Source of the DNA: a virus
Direction: 5' to 3' (one strand)
IMG/VR virus record: IMGVR_UViG_3300022752_000022
Span: 85,599-149,598 of that record
DNA length: 64,000 nucleotides
Shown: one piece after another, positions 13,718 to 19,920 of the stretch
Position numbering within the stretch: position 1 is the first letter of the stretch
Layout: each line of letters begins with the position of its first letter
The notes under the pieces: generated by a model
The model's input: the letters and a program-made list of their open reading frames with translations, nothing else
Database searches by the model: none
What the model was told of the DNA's origin: nothing
Position numbers and translations under genes: made by a program

Positions 13718-14672
13718 CGGTGTTGTTACCACATACAAAAATATTGAGGCGTGTGCGGTTCGTGATGATTATAACTTTGTTTACATTACTCCCGATGAGT
13801 TCCGCCACTTTGATTGCCCTGTATACAACGAAGTCAAGATTGCCTATCCAAGGAATATGGGCGAGAAGATTGCGGAGATACGTCCGGATCATATCCATAT
13901 CGCCACAGAGGGTCCTGTTGGTTTGTGGGCTAGAGCATATCTTACAAAACATCATTATCGTTACAATACTGCTTATCATACTAAATTTCCTGAAGGGCTC
14001 AAAACTCTGGTTGGACTTCCTGAGTCTATTACCTGGCGTTACATAAAGTGGTTTCATAAACATACAGGCAAAGTGCTGACAACAACGGAATCAATGAAAG
14101 AACAATTGAAAGCTAAAGGTTTAGTTGCTGACATTGTGCCGTGGACTAGAGGAGTTGATCGGACCATTTTTCATCCAGAGCATAGAACAAAAACAAACGG
14201 GCAACCAACTTTGCTTTGTGTGAGCCGAGTCAGTAAAGAAAAGAACCTGGAAGATTTTTGTAGTCTAGACTATTTTGGTGCAAAGAAAATTATGGTCGGT
14301 GATGGTCCATATCGTGAAGAATTGGAAGAAAAGTATCCTGATGTGGAATTTGTCGGCTTCAAAACCGGTGTAGAATTAGCAACATATTTCGCAAATGCAG
14401 ATGTGTTCGTATTTCCTTCAAGATGGGAAACATTCGGCATTGTTATGATTGAAGCAATTGCATGTGGAACTCCTGTTGCAGCATATCCTTGCCAGGGCCC
14501 AGAGGATATCATTGAAAACGGTAAGACTGGCTACCTTAGAGAAAATCTTAAACAAGCAATTACCGAATGCCTGGTCATGGACCGAAACGTAGTCCATCAG
14601 CATAGTCTGAAGTGGTCATGGGAAGAAGCGTGGGAAATCTTCCGGAACAATCTAGTTCCTCTCAAAAACTGA
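13671..14672 (+). CDS. agt: GT4 glycosyltransferase, Agt-like (diacylglycerol glycosyltransferase)
   Basis: This 333-residue GT-B protein starts with GTG after GGAGGGG. Visible features are the donor-acceptor glycine loop (DQINGVVTTY, 13-22), DHIHIATEGPVGLWAR (73-88), HTKFPE (103-108), RGVDRTIFHP (160-169), and the GT4 EX7E motif (E253, E261) in RWETFGIVMIEA. The IHIATEGPVG and HTKFPE pattern matches the bacterial Agt/SqdX group, which transfers glucose or glucuronate to diacylglycerol. In marine Rhodobacterales and SAR11, agt sits next to plcP and both are induced by phosphate starvation. Here they are also adjacent. Transfer to another lipid or glycan remains possible. Confidence 0.82.
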   Translation: MKKILIITDNLPDQINGVVTTYKNIEACAVRDDYNFVYITPDEFRHFDCPVYNEVKIAYPRNMGEKIAEIRPDHIHIATEGPVGLWARAYLTKHHYRYNTAYHTKFPEGLKTLVGLPESITWRYIKWFHKHTGKVLTTTESMKEQLKAKGLVADIVPWTRGVDRTIFHPEHRTKTNGQPTLLCVSRVSKEKNLEDFCSLDYFGAKKIMVGDGPYREELEEKYPDVEFVGFKTGVELATYFANADVFVFPSRWETFGIVMIEAIACGTPVAAYPCQGPEDIIENGKTGYLRENLKQAITECLVMDRNVVHQHSLKWSWEEAWEIFRNNLVPLKN

Positions 14673-14674
14673 TT

Positions 14675-14723
14675 TGTTGTTTTCATACAACACAGTTGAC
14701 AATTATCAGGACCAGCGTATAAT
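14675..14723 (+). promoter_or_regulatory. Stem-loop plus sigma70-like promoter cassette 4
   Basis: TGTTGTTTTCATACAACA (14675-14692) is a variant of the repeated hairpin. It starts 2 bases after the agt stop. TTGACA (14696-14701), a 16-bp spacer and TATAAT (14718-14723) make a consensus promoter for the gene at 14760. Confidence 0.85.
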
Positions 14724-14759
14724 TAATTCTGTAGTGATTAATTAACAAAGGAATCTGAA

Positions 14760-15047
14760 ATGAGAATGAAGCGAATGATTGATGGTCTTGACAACGGTCA
14801 GAAAATCCGTGTTATCGTTGATGGTGTTGGTTTCCACACCACAGTCAAGGGTGCTTTTGATCTGGTTTACTACCACCATCGTGTGGCCGCGGTCCAAGCT
14901 CTCACCAATCTCGCTCTGAAGCGTATTCTAGCCAGGACTGAAAAGCCTACAGGTTTCGCCACCACTTATGATGTCCGTAAACTACCGGATGTGACTGGCG
15001 ATGAAGGCAAGCTGATCCGTGTGGATGTTCAAGTTGACTTGTTGTAA
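14760..15047 (+). CDS. Small hypothetical protein
   Basis: This 95-residue basic protein (MRMKRMIDGLDNGQKIRVIV...) follows AAAGGAA and cassette 4. Base use looks more GC-rich than in the flanking structural genes. No family is recognised. Confidence 0.65.
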   Translation: MRMKRMIDGLDNGQKIRVIVDGVGFHTTVKGAFDLVYYHHRVAAVQALTNLALKRILARTEKPTGFATTYDVRKLPDVTGDEGKLIRVDVQVDLL

Positions 15048-15082
15048 TTAAACAACTTTTTTATTCTTCTGGAGTTTTTATC

Positions 15083-15289
15083 ATGCGTACCACGACAATC
15101 TACCATCTCCTCGGAGTGTCAAAAGCCAAGACTGCTAAAGCAGTCCTATTCCTTGACCCAGAAACCGACCGGCAAGCGTGGATTCCGCTTTCCATTGCTA
15201 CTGTCAAGTTTATCGGTGCTAACTTTCGCGTGAAAGTCTCGATTCCTGACTGGTTTTTCAACAAAATCTCCTGGACTCCTGTTGCGTAA
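15083..15289 (+). CDS. Small hypothetical protein ending in VA at a hairpin
   Basis: A 68-residue protein (MRTTTIYHLLGVSKAKTAK...) with GGAG upstream. Its last codons GTT-GCG-TAA lie in the hairpin of cassette 5, so the stop codon is in the loop. No family is recognised. Confidence 0.65.
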   Translation: MRTTTIYHLLGVSKAKTAKAVLFLDPETDRQAWIPLSIATVKFIGANFRVKVSIPDWFFNKISWTPVA

Positions 15290-15328
15290 ATACAACGGGG
15301 TTGACACCAATCCCGTTTAGTGTATAAT
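15281..15328 (+). promoter_or_regulatory. Stem-loop plus sigma70-like promoter cassette 5
   Basis: GTTG (15281-15284) pairs with CAAC (15293-15296), with the upstream gene's TAA in the loop. TTGACA (15301-15306), a 16-bp spacer and TATAAT (15323-15328) follow. Confidence 0.85.
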
Positions 15329-15358
15329 TAAACCATGATGATTCAAAAGGAAACCGAA

Positions 15359-15535
15359 ATGAAAGTAGTAATGATTACCAAAGCCCAGCCCTTCGGCAAC
15401 GAAGTCCTTGCAATCTTCGCAAACCCTGCTGATGCAGCAGCTTTTGCAGCCGATCTTGCTGATCCCGCAGTCAACCTGGTTGAATGCAACCTTGTGGTTG
15501 GTCCGTTCGGCATGAAAATGGTTCCTGTTGTTTAA
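15359..15535 (+). CDS. Small Ala-rich hypothetical protein
   Basis: This 58-residue protein uses the ATG at 15359 after AAAAGGAAA. The ATG at 15335 would fall at the predicted transcription start. It has FANPADAAAFAADLADPA in the middle and ends VPVV, with its stop in the next hairpin loop. It may be a small ferredoxin-like fold; no family is recognised. Confidence 0.65.
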   Translation: MKVVMITKAQPFGNEVLAIFANPADAAAFAADLADPAVNLVECNLVVGPFGMKMVPVV

Positions 15536-15574
15536 TTACAACAGGGTTGACAAATGGCCAAGGCCTGCTACAAT
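15525..15574 (+). promoter_or_regulatory. Stem-loop plus sigma70-like promoter cassette 6
   Basis: CTGTTGT (15525-15531) pairs with ACAACAG (15538-15544), a 7-bp stem with the TAA of the upstream gene in the loop. TTGACA (15547-15552), a 16-bp spacer and TACAAT (15569-15574) follow. Confidence 0.85.
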
Positions 15575-15613
15575 GAAGTTATGGTGATTGATAAAGAATT
15601 GAAAGGAAAGAAA

Positions 15614-15868
15614 ATGATTGATTTTATCGCTGCTGAGAATGGTTGCATTGAACTCTACGCTAGTGTCGGCAACTTGGTTGTCAAGTCTGCTGATCCTGAG
15701 GTGCTTGCTGATGCAGCCCTTGCAGTCGGCGGTTTTGCTCGGAATTTGATGGCTTCGTCTTCGTGTGATTTTGCTGAAGAATATGGCTTTGAAAGCCAGG
15801 CTGCCTTTGATGCACTTTTGGATGAAATGTTTGATTGTGCTACCGCTGGTACGATGTTGGAAGGATAA
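15614..15868 (+). CDS. Small acidic hypothetical protein
   Basis: The ATG at 15614 follows AAAGGAAAGAA. An upstream ATG-like start at 15554 lies before the promoter's -10 box and is excluded. The 84-residue product (MIDFIAAENGCIELYASVGN...) is Ala-rich and ends TAGTMLEG. No family is recognised. Confidence 0.65.
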   Translation: MIDFIAAENGCIELYASVGNLVVKSADPEVLADAALAVGGFARNLMASSSCDFAEEYGFESQAAFDALLDEMFDCATAGTMLEG

Positions 15869-15874
15869 TATAGA

Positions 15875-16030
15875 ATGAAAGAGGATATCAAAGCCAAGTT
15901 GGAAGAAGTCCGTAGTCTGTTGAAGCAGGCTACAATGAATGGAAACAGTTTAGAGTGTACGGCTGTCCTCGTGGTGATGGAACGCAATTTGAACAAATTG
16001 CTAGAGTACAATGATACATATGTGGATTAG
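15875..16030 (+). CDS. Small helical hypothetical protein
   Basis: A 51-residue helical protein (MKEDIKAKLEEVRSLLKQAT...) starts 6 bases after the previous stop, with AAGGA about 10 bases upstream. No family is recognised. Confidence 0.55.
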   Translation: MKEDIKAKLEEVRSLLKQATMNGNSLECTAVLVVMERNLNKLLEYNDTYVD

Positions 16031-16044
16031 TGTAGGTGTGGGCA

Positions 16045-16251
16045 ATGAAACACTGTTGGCCTAAAAAAATGTACTATGTAGCACTAAACAAGCCCCATAC
16101 CTTCCCCGACGGTGGCTGGCGTGATTTTATTTCCACGCCAAGTCTAGGTAGGGCGAGGTACTATGCCAAGAAGCTTAAACGAAAGTATAGGCAAATTGAT
16201 GTTTATGAAAAAGGTAATGAACCGTATGTGCTGTTTGGGAGTTGGTTATAA
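16045..16251 (+). CDS. Small basic hypothetical protein
   Basis: This 68-residue protein (MKHCWPKKMYYVALNKPHTF...) has PSLGRARYYAKKLKRKYRQIDVYEKG. A GTG at 16036 would add three residues. It abuts the next ATG directly. No family is recognised. Confidence 0.6.
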   Translation: MKHCWPKKMYYVALNKPHTFPDGGWRDFISTPSLGRARYYAKKLKRKYRQIDVYEKGNEPYVLFGSWL

Positions 16252-16875
16252 ATGATTACGATTGAGTGCCCGAAGTGTAAAAACATCTATGATGGCACTA
16301 AAACTTATTTTCAAGCCACAAGACTAAATTCCGTTCTTAGAAACAAACGGAAGGTTTGTATATGTCTAAAATGCCTTGAAGACAAACCTTCAAATAAGAA
16401 ATGCCTTGAAGACAAATCTTCAAATAAGTCTAAATCTTTAAAATCTAAGAAATTGAAAACCTCAGATTTTCTTTTATCAGATGGTAATGTTATACAGATG
16501 CCGGATCATAGATTTCATTCAACAAATGTGTATCGACATTTAAATAGTTTTGATAAAGACTATAAAGATAGGGGCTTCATTTATGTCATAGGTCCCGAAG
16601 ACGGACCATTTAAAATAGGTATTACCAAAGATGTCAAAACTAGATTAAGAGAATTGCAGGTTGGATGTTGGTTTAAGATTAAAGTCCATTTTATATTAGA
16701 GTCTATTGACCCCAGACACACCGAAGAAATTGTTCATAGCTTTTTAAGTCAATATAGGCTAAACGGAGAATGGTTTAAATGTCCACTAAATGGAATAATT
16801 CATACAATTGAAATGATATATGAAAAAATGTTAGTTATTTCTAGAAAAGATTTTTTAAGCTGTGTTTATGATTGA
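16252..16875 (+). CDS. GIY-YIG/T5orf172-like nuclease-domain protein with N-terminal zinc ribbon
   Basis: The 207-residue protein starts with a Cys-rich segment: C6-x2-C9, then C36-x-C38-x2-C41, likely zinc-binding. A Lys/Ser linker carries an exact-frame 10-residue tandem duplication (KCLEDKPSNK/KCLEDKSSNK, 16369-16428). Residues 105-200 match the T5orf172/MUG113 form of the GIY-YIG fold: GFIYVIGP (Y111), FKIGITKD (K121, G123), TRLRELQ (R131), TEEIVHSFL (E158/E159) and GEWFKCP. Such domains occur in phage endonucleases and host-takeover proteins. It could be a free-standing homing-type endonuclease, but no flanking intron is seen. Confidence 0.8.
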   Translation: MITIECPKCKNIYDGTKTYFQATRLNSVLRNKRKVCICLKCLEDKPSNKKCLEDKSSNKSKSLKSKKLKTSDFLLSDGNVIQMPDHRFHSTNVYRHLNSFDKDYKDRGFIYVIGPEDGPFKIGITKDVKTRLRELQVGCWFKIKVHFILESIDPRHTEEIVHSFLSQYRLNGEWFKCPLNGIIHTIEMIYEKMLVISRKDFLSCVYD

Positions 16876-16901
16876 ATTAACCAACAGATACGGATCTCAA
16901 A

Positions 16902-17087
16902 ATGAACGAACGAATTCGAAAACTTGCTGAACAGGCTAAATTATATAATGGTTGGTTTTGTGGGCAAGGTAATATAGAAAAGTTCGCCGAGTTGATTGTT
17001 AAAGAATGTATTGCTAATTGCGATGACTTGAATAGCATGAAGTATATTGCTGATCACTTTGGCATCAAGATAGAGGGTTTGGAATGA
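16902..17087 (+). CDS. MNERI-family small protein, copy 1
   Basis: This 61-residue protein has the family layout seen in five genes here: MNERIRxLAEQA at the start, KFAELIVxEC in the middle and HFGI/V near the end. The first 96 bases are identical to the start of the gene at 17565. The family is common in phages and has no known function. The stop overlaps the next ATG by 4 bases. Confidence 0.7.
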   Translation: MNERIRKLAEQAKLYNGWFCGQGNIEKFAELIVKECIANCDDLNSMKYIADHFGIKIEGLE

Positions 17088-17302
17088 ACGAACGAATTCA
17101 AGAACTTGCTGAACAATGTTGGGATCAGCGATTAGATGGTCGGCATTTCGATCAGGAAATGTTCGCCGAGTTAGTTGTTCAAGAATGCTTACTATCCCTA
17201 GAACCAGATTTATATAGTAAAGAAATTGATTATGAGTTTGAACAAAGATTCTACAAACGTTGCAGAGACAAAATCATAAAACACTTCGGAGTTGAACAAT
17301 GA
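17084..17302 (+). CDS. MNERI-family small protein, copy 2
   Basis: A 72-residue paralog (MNERIQELAEQCWDQRLDGR..., MFAELVVQECL, IKHFGVEQ) coupled to its neighbours by ATGA overlaps. The spacing between the conserved start and FAEL differs from copy 1, so only the motifs are conserved. Confidence 0.7.
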   Translation: MNERIQELAEQCWDQRLDGRHFDQEMFAELVVQECLLSLEPDLYSKEIDYEFEQRFYKRCRDKIIKHFGVEQ

Positions 17303-17562
17303 ATAGCCAAGAAATCAGTGATGCTGTGTATAACTACGCAATGAGTCGTAGCGACTTTACAGCACCTTATGGCGTATTACAAGGTGAGCATATCAATCGA
17401 AAAGGCACCAAGTTTAAGAGTGTGACTTTTGGTCGTGCTCGTACACTTGATGCTACAGTGGAAATCTATAATAGGAATTTTATGATTCTTCGGTGTAGTG
17501 GTGTTGCTAACCGAGTATATGAAAATTATGATGATTTAATGGTCGCATTGCGGGAGCTATAA
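17299..17562 (+). CDS. Small hypothetical protein inserted in the MNERI array
   Basis: This 87-residue protein (MNSQEISDAVYNYAMSRSDF...) is not a family member; it interrupts the array. It contains KFKSVTFGRARTLDATVEIYN and FMILRCSGVANRVYENYDDLM, a beta-rich domain. Its stop overlaps the next start. No family is recognised. Confidence 0.65.
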   Translation: MNSQEISDAVYNYAMSRSDFTAPYGVLQGEHINRKGTKFKSVTFGRARTLDATVEIYNRNFMILRCSGVANRVYENYDDLMVALREL

Positions 17563-17564
17563 TG

Positions 17565-17789
17565 ATGAACGAACGAATTCGAAAACTTGCTGAACAGGCT
17601 AAATTATATAATGGTTGGTTTTGTGGGCAAGGTAATATAGAAAAGTTCGCCGAGTTGATTTTGAAGGATGTATTCGACCGCTTCGGTGATGAAATTTTGA
17701 GCTTACACTATCTTAAACAGGAATGTTGCCAAGATTCGGTGCATTTGCTGAAATCAAAAATACAAGAACATTTCGGAGTTGAAGAATGA
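17565..17789 (+). CDS. MNERI-family small protein, copy 3
   Basis: The 74-residue protein is identical to copy 1 over its first 32 codons (17565-17660 equals 16902-16997) and then diverges, ending EHFGVEE. The second of two adjacent ATGs is chosen to match the paralogs. The identical block indicates a recent duplication or gene conversion. Confidence 0.7.
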   Translation: MNERIRKLAEQAKLYNGWFCGQGNIEKFAELILKDVFDRFGDEILSLHYLKQECCQDSVHLLKSKIQEHFGVEE

Positions 17790-18025
17790 ACGAACGAATT
17801 CGAGAACTTGCTGAACAGGCTTGGGACGAAACTAAAGAAGAGTTTGGCAGTTTTGTCGATGACAGTGGAGAAATAGATTTTACTTTCCTACATGCTTATA
17901 CGGAGAAGTTCGCCGAGTTGATTGTGTTAGAGGTTTTGGCAGTACAGGAGAATCTCATCAGTAATGGTCATAATGCCTGGCATTTGCACAAACCTACGAA
18001 AAAACATTTCGGAATTAGATTATGA
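17786..18025 (+). CDS. MNERI-family small protein, copy 4
   Basis: This 79-residue paralog (MNERIRELAEQAWDETKEEF..., TEKFAELIVLEVLA, TKKHFGIRL) overlaps both neighbours by 4 bases. It has a longer acidic insert before the FAEL motif. Confidence 0.7.
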   Translation: MNERIRELAEQAWDETKEEFGSFVDDSGEIDFTFLHAYTEKFAELIVLEVLAVQENLISNGHNAWHLHKPTKKHFGIRL

Positions 18026-18231
18026 ACCAACGTATCCAAAAATTATTCCTTGAGGCACAGAAGTCTGTGCAGTTTCTCGCCAACTCCGAGGAATCCAAAC
18101 AGCGTATTGTAATGGAACGATTCGCCGAGTTGATTGTTGATGAATGTGCCAATTGGATCAACGAAAATGTTGGAATGATAGATGAGGATGCTAGGGCTGA
18201 TTTACATAAACATTTTGGAGTTGAAAAATGA
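18022..18231 (+). CDS. MNERI-family small protein, copy 5
   Basis: This 69-residue paralog (MNQRIQKLFLEAQKSVQFLA..., MERFAELIVDECANWIN, LHKHFGVEK) is the last of the array and is coupled to the next gene. Its start has drifted from NERIR to NQRIQ. Confidence 0.7.
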   Translation: MNQRIQKLFLEAQKSVQFLANSEESKQRIVMERFAELIVDECANWINENVGMIDEDARADLHKHFGVEK

Positions 18232-18437
18232 TGTGGAAAGCGAAACCAAATTTACTAAATGAGAATGATTCTCGGACCTTTGAGACTGAACAGGAAGCCA
18301 TTTCATACTTAGAAAAACTGACTGGCCAGATGCTGGAGCGGGACTACCGGCGAGTCCGGAAGGCTGGGAAGATGGTTACCATCAAGGGAAAATCTGATTG
18401 GGAGCTGATTGGAAAACTCCAGCAGGTTGTTGCATAA
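18228..18437 (+). CDS. Small hypothetical protein ending in VVA at a hairpin
   Basis: A 69-residue basic protein (MMWKAKPNLLNENDSRTFET...) with EQEAISYLEKLTGQMLERDYRRVRKAGKM. Its final GTT-GCA-TAA codons are part of the hairpin of cassette 7. No family is recognised. Confidence 0.65.
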   Translation: MMWKAKPNLLNENDSRTFETEQEAISYLEKLTGQMLERDYRRVRKAGKMVTIKGKSDWELIGKLQQVVA

Positions 18438-18476
18438 AAACAACATGGTTGACACCGAGTTTGGTCCTGCTATACT
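18428..18476 (+). promoter_or_regulatory. Stem-loop plus sigma70-like promoter cassette 7
   Basis: The identical 18-mer TGTTGCATAAAAACAACA (18428-18445) contains the TAA of the upstream gene. TTGACA (18449-18454), a 16-bp spacer and TATACT (18471-18476) follow, then the leader GGTGAACGAAA. Confidence 0.88.
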
Positions 18477-18506
18477 AGAGCCATGGTGAACGAAAGGGGA
18501 AAAATG

Positions 18507-18671
18507 ATGAAAGTAGCAGAGCTGATAGCAGTGCTTCAAAAGATGGACCAGGATCTGGACGTGGAAATGGCAATGAACATGGAGTATCAGTGTCCGGTAA
18601 AGGCTGACATGGTGCAGGTTGTAGAGCACGATGGTTACCGTTATGTCTGCATAGACACGGATCATGAATAA
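18507..18671 (+). CDS. Small acidic hypothetical protein
   Basis: A 54-residue protein (MKVAELIAVLQKMDQDLDVE...) uses the second of two adjacent ATGs, seven bases after AAGGGG. VAELIAVLQKMDQDLDVEM is a form seen in many short phage proteins of unknown role (ELIxxLxxxDPDxxV). It is the first gene of cassette 7. Confidence 0.65.
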   Translation: MKVAELIAVLQKMDQDLDVEMAMNMEYQCPVKADMVQVVEHDGYRYVCIDTDHE

Positions 18672-18681
18672 GGACCAGAAT

Positions 18682-18945
18682 ATGGATAAGGCAATCTATG
18701 TGATTGATGGTTTCGGTGAGTATGGGCTTGATGTTAATCATAGCCCAGGAGTTGGTGGCTACTATGTTAAATTGTACGATGGCTCTTATGATGCATCAGG
18801 CTTTTACAATGAAAAGGACGCACGAGAGGAGCTGGAATTCCTTGTTTCCATATCAAGCCACAGCGTCTGGCATCATGTAGATCGTAGCATTAAGGGTGAT
18901 CCGCACTTCAATGCCGGCTTTGATAATTATCGAGATGTTGCATAA
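18682..18945 (+). CDS. Small hypothetical protein ending in VA at a hairpin
   Basis: The ATG at 18682 is preferred because AAGGA precedes it by seven bases; an in-frame ATG at 18664 overlaps the previous gene. The 87-residue protein (MDKAIYVIDGFGEYGLDVNH...) ends DNYRDVA, with its stop codon in the hairpin loop of cassette 8. No family is recognised. Confidence 0.65.
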   Translation: MDKAIYVIDGFGEYGLDVNHSPGVGGYYVKLYDGSYDASGFYNEKDAREELEFLVSISSHSVWHHVDRSIKGDPHFNAGFDNYRDVA

Positions 18946-18984
18946 AAACAACACGCTTGACATTGGTCCGAGTCCTGTTATTAT
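18936..18984 (+). promoter_or_regulatory. Stem-loop plus sigma70-like promoter cassette 8
   Basis: The same 18-mer (18936-18953) includes the upstream stop TAA. TTGACA (18957-18962), a 16-bp spacer and TATTAT (18979-18984) follow, then GTGATGAACGAAA. Confidence 0.85.
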
Positions 18985-19017
18985 ATACCTGTGATGAACG
19001 AAAAAAAGGAGCGAATG

Positions 19018-19239
19018 ATGTGGAATCTTGAAGGAATGCATGTTACCGGTACTTATCTTGGTGGTGACTATACCGTTTCCGGCTATGTTGAGTCTAGCCG
19101 TGTTAAGTACGGTGGTGGTGTCCAGCACACCGTAATTCTGGATGAGCCAATCAAGTTTCGCTGGCGAGCTGAGCCTACCAGTCGGTTGTTGATTGACCAT
19201 GAAAACGTGGTTTCCGTTCGGGACCATGCTGTTGCATAA
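19018..19239 (+). CDS. Small hypothetical protein ending in AVA at a hairpin
   Basis: The second ATG (19018) lies six bases after AAGGAG and is chosen. The 73-residue product (MWNLEGMHVTGTYLGGDYTV...) is beta-rich, with QHTVILDEPI and ENVVSVRDHAVA at the end. It resembles small SH3-like phage proteins, but no family is recognised. Its stop lies in the hairpin of cassette 9. Confidence 0.65.
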   Translation: MWNLEGMHVTGTYLGGDYTVSGYVESSRVKYGGGVQHTVILDEPIKFRWRAEPTSRLLIDHENVVSVRDHAVA

Positions 19240-19279
19240 AAACAACACGCTTGACTCTGGTCCAGGTCCCTGCTATACT
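19230..19279 (+). promoter_or_regulatory. Stem-loop plus sigma70-like promoter cassette 9
   Basis: The same 18-mer (19230-19247) contains the upstream TAA. TTGACT (19251-19256), a 17-bp spacer and TATACT (19274-19279) follow, then ATGGTGAACGAAA. Confidence 0.85.
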
Positions 19280-19297
19280 GAATTCATGGTGAACGAA

Positions 19298-19480
19298 ATG
19301 GATGATTTTGATATGTTGACACCCGAAGATTTGGCTGACTATGATCGCTGGAATGCTGAAGTTGAACTTGCGTACCGGCACTGGTTGACAGAATCCGATG
19401 ATGGTATTGCTTTGATTAATGAATGGGCCGCTGCTGCTGCACTGGCCGATGCCGCTGACATTGAAATGGAGAATGTATAA
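19298..19480 (+). CDS. Small acidic hypothetical protein
   Basis: A 60-residue protein (MDDFDMLTPEDLADYDRWNA...) rich in Asp, Glu and Ala. The ATG at 19286 (adding MVNE) lies at the predicted transcription start, and neither has a clear SD, so the start is uncertain. The stop overlaps the next start. Confidence 0.55.
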   Translation: MDDFDMLTPEDLADYDRWNAEVELAYRHWLTESDDGIALINEWAAAAALADAADIEMENV

Positions 19481-19881
19481 TGGCTTATATGAACCAAGAG
19501 AAAAAAGCGAAGATTGCCGCACTGCTGAAGCCAGTCTTAGCTAAGTATGGTCTGAAAGGCAGCCTTGCAGTCCACAATCATTCCACGATCCGCCTCACGG
19601 TAAAGTCTGGTAAAATTGACTTCATTGAGAATTATCTCGAGGATGGCAAGTGTACGGACGAAGCCTTTGTTCGGAAGTACGGAACCCTTGATGTGAATCC
19701 CTACTGGTTCCAGGATCACTTCACCGGCGATGCTAAAGCATTCCTGACTGAAGCATTCGCAGCACTAAAGGGTGCCGATTACTACGATGAATCCGACATC
19801 CAAACGGACTATTTTAACACCGCTTATTTCTTTGGTTTGCAAGTCGGCAAATGGTCCAAACCGTATGTGTTGACAGCTTGA
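19480..19881 (+). CDS. LPD29-like phage/plasmid protein
   Basis: This 133-residue protein (MAYMNQEKKAKIAALLKPVL...) contains KYGLKGSLAVHNHSTIRLTVKSGKIDF, then VNPYWFQDHFTG and YFNTAYFFGLQVGKW. The order matches the large-polyvalent-protein associated domain 29 seen in phages and conjugative elements, usually without assigned function. Confidence 0.7.
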   Translation: MAYMNQEKKAKIAALLKPVLAKYGLKGSLAVHNHSTIRLTVKSGKIDFIENYLEDGKCTDEAFVRKYGTLDVNPYWFQDHFTGDAKAFLTEAFAALKGADYYDESDIQTDYFNTAYFFGLQVGKWSKPYVLTA

Positions 19882-19920
19882 TTTGGTTATGTTAAATTTT
19901 AATTTGATTAGGAGATAATT

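Larger units (their letters stand above)
16902..17660 (+). repeat. 96-bp exact repeat heading two MNERI genes
   Basis: 16902-16997 equals 17565-17660 base for base, at the start of copies 1 and 3. The flanks diverge at once. Confidence 0.93.

Noticed and set aside
16252-16875. Intron-borne homing endonuclease
   Set aside because: The flanking genes are intact small frames with no split homolog or group I intron core.
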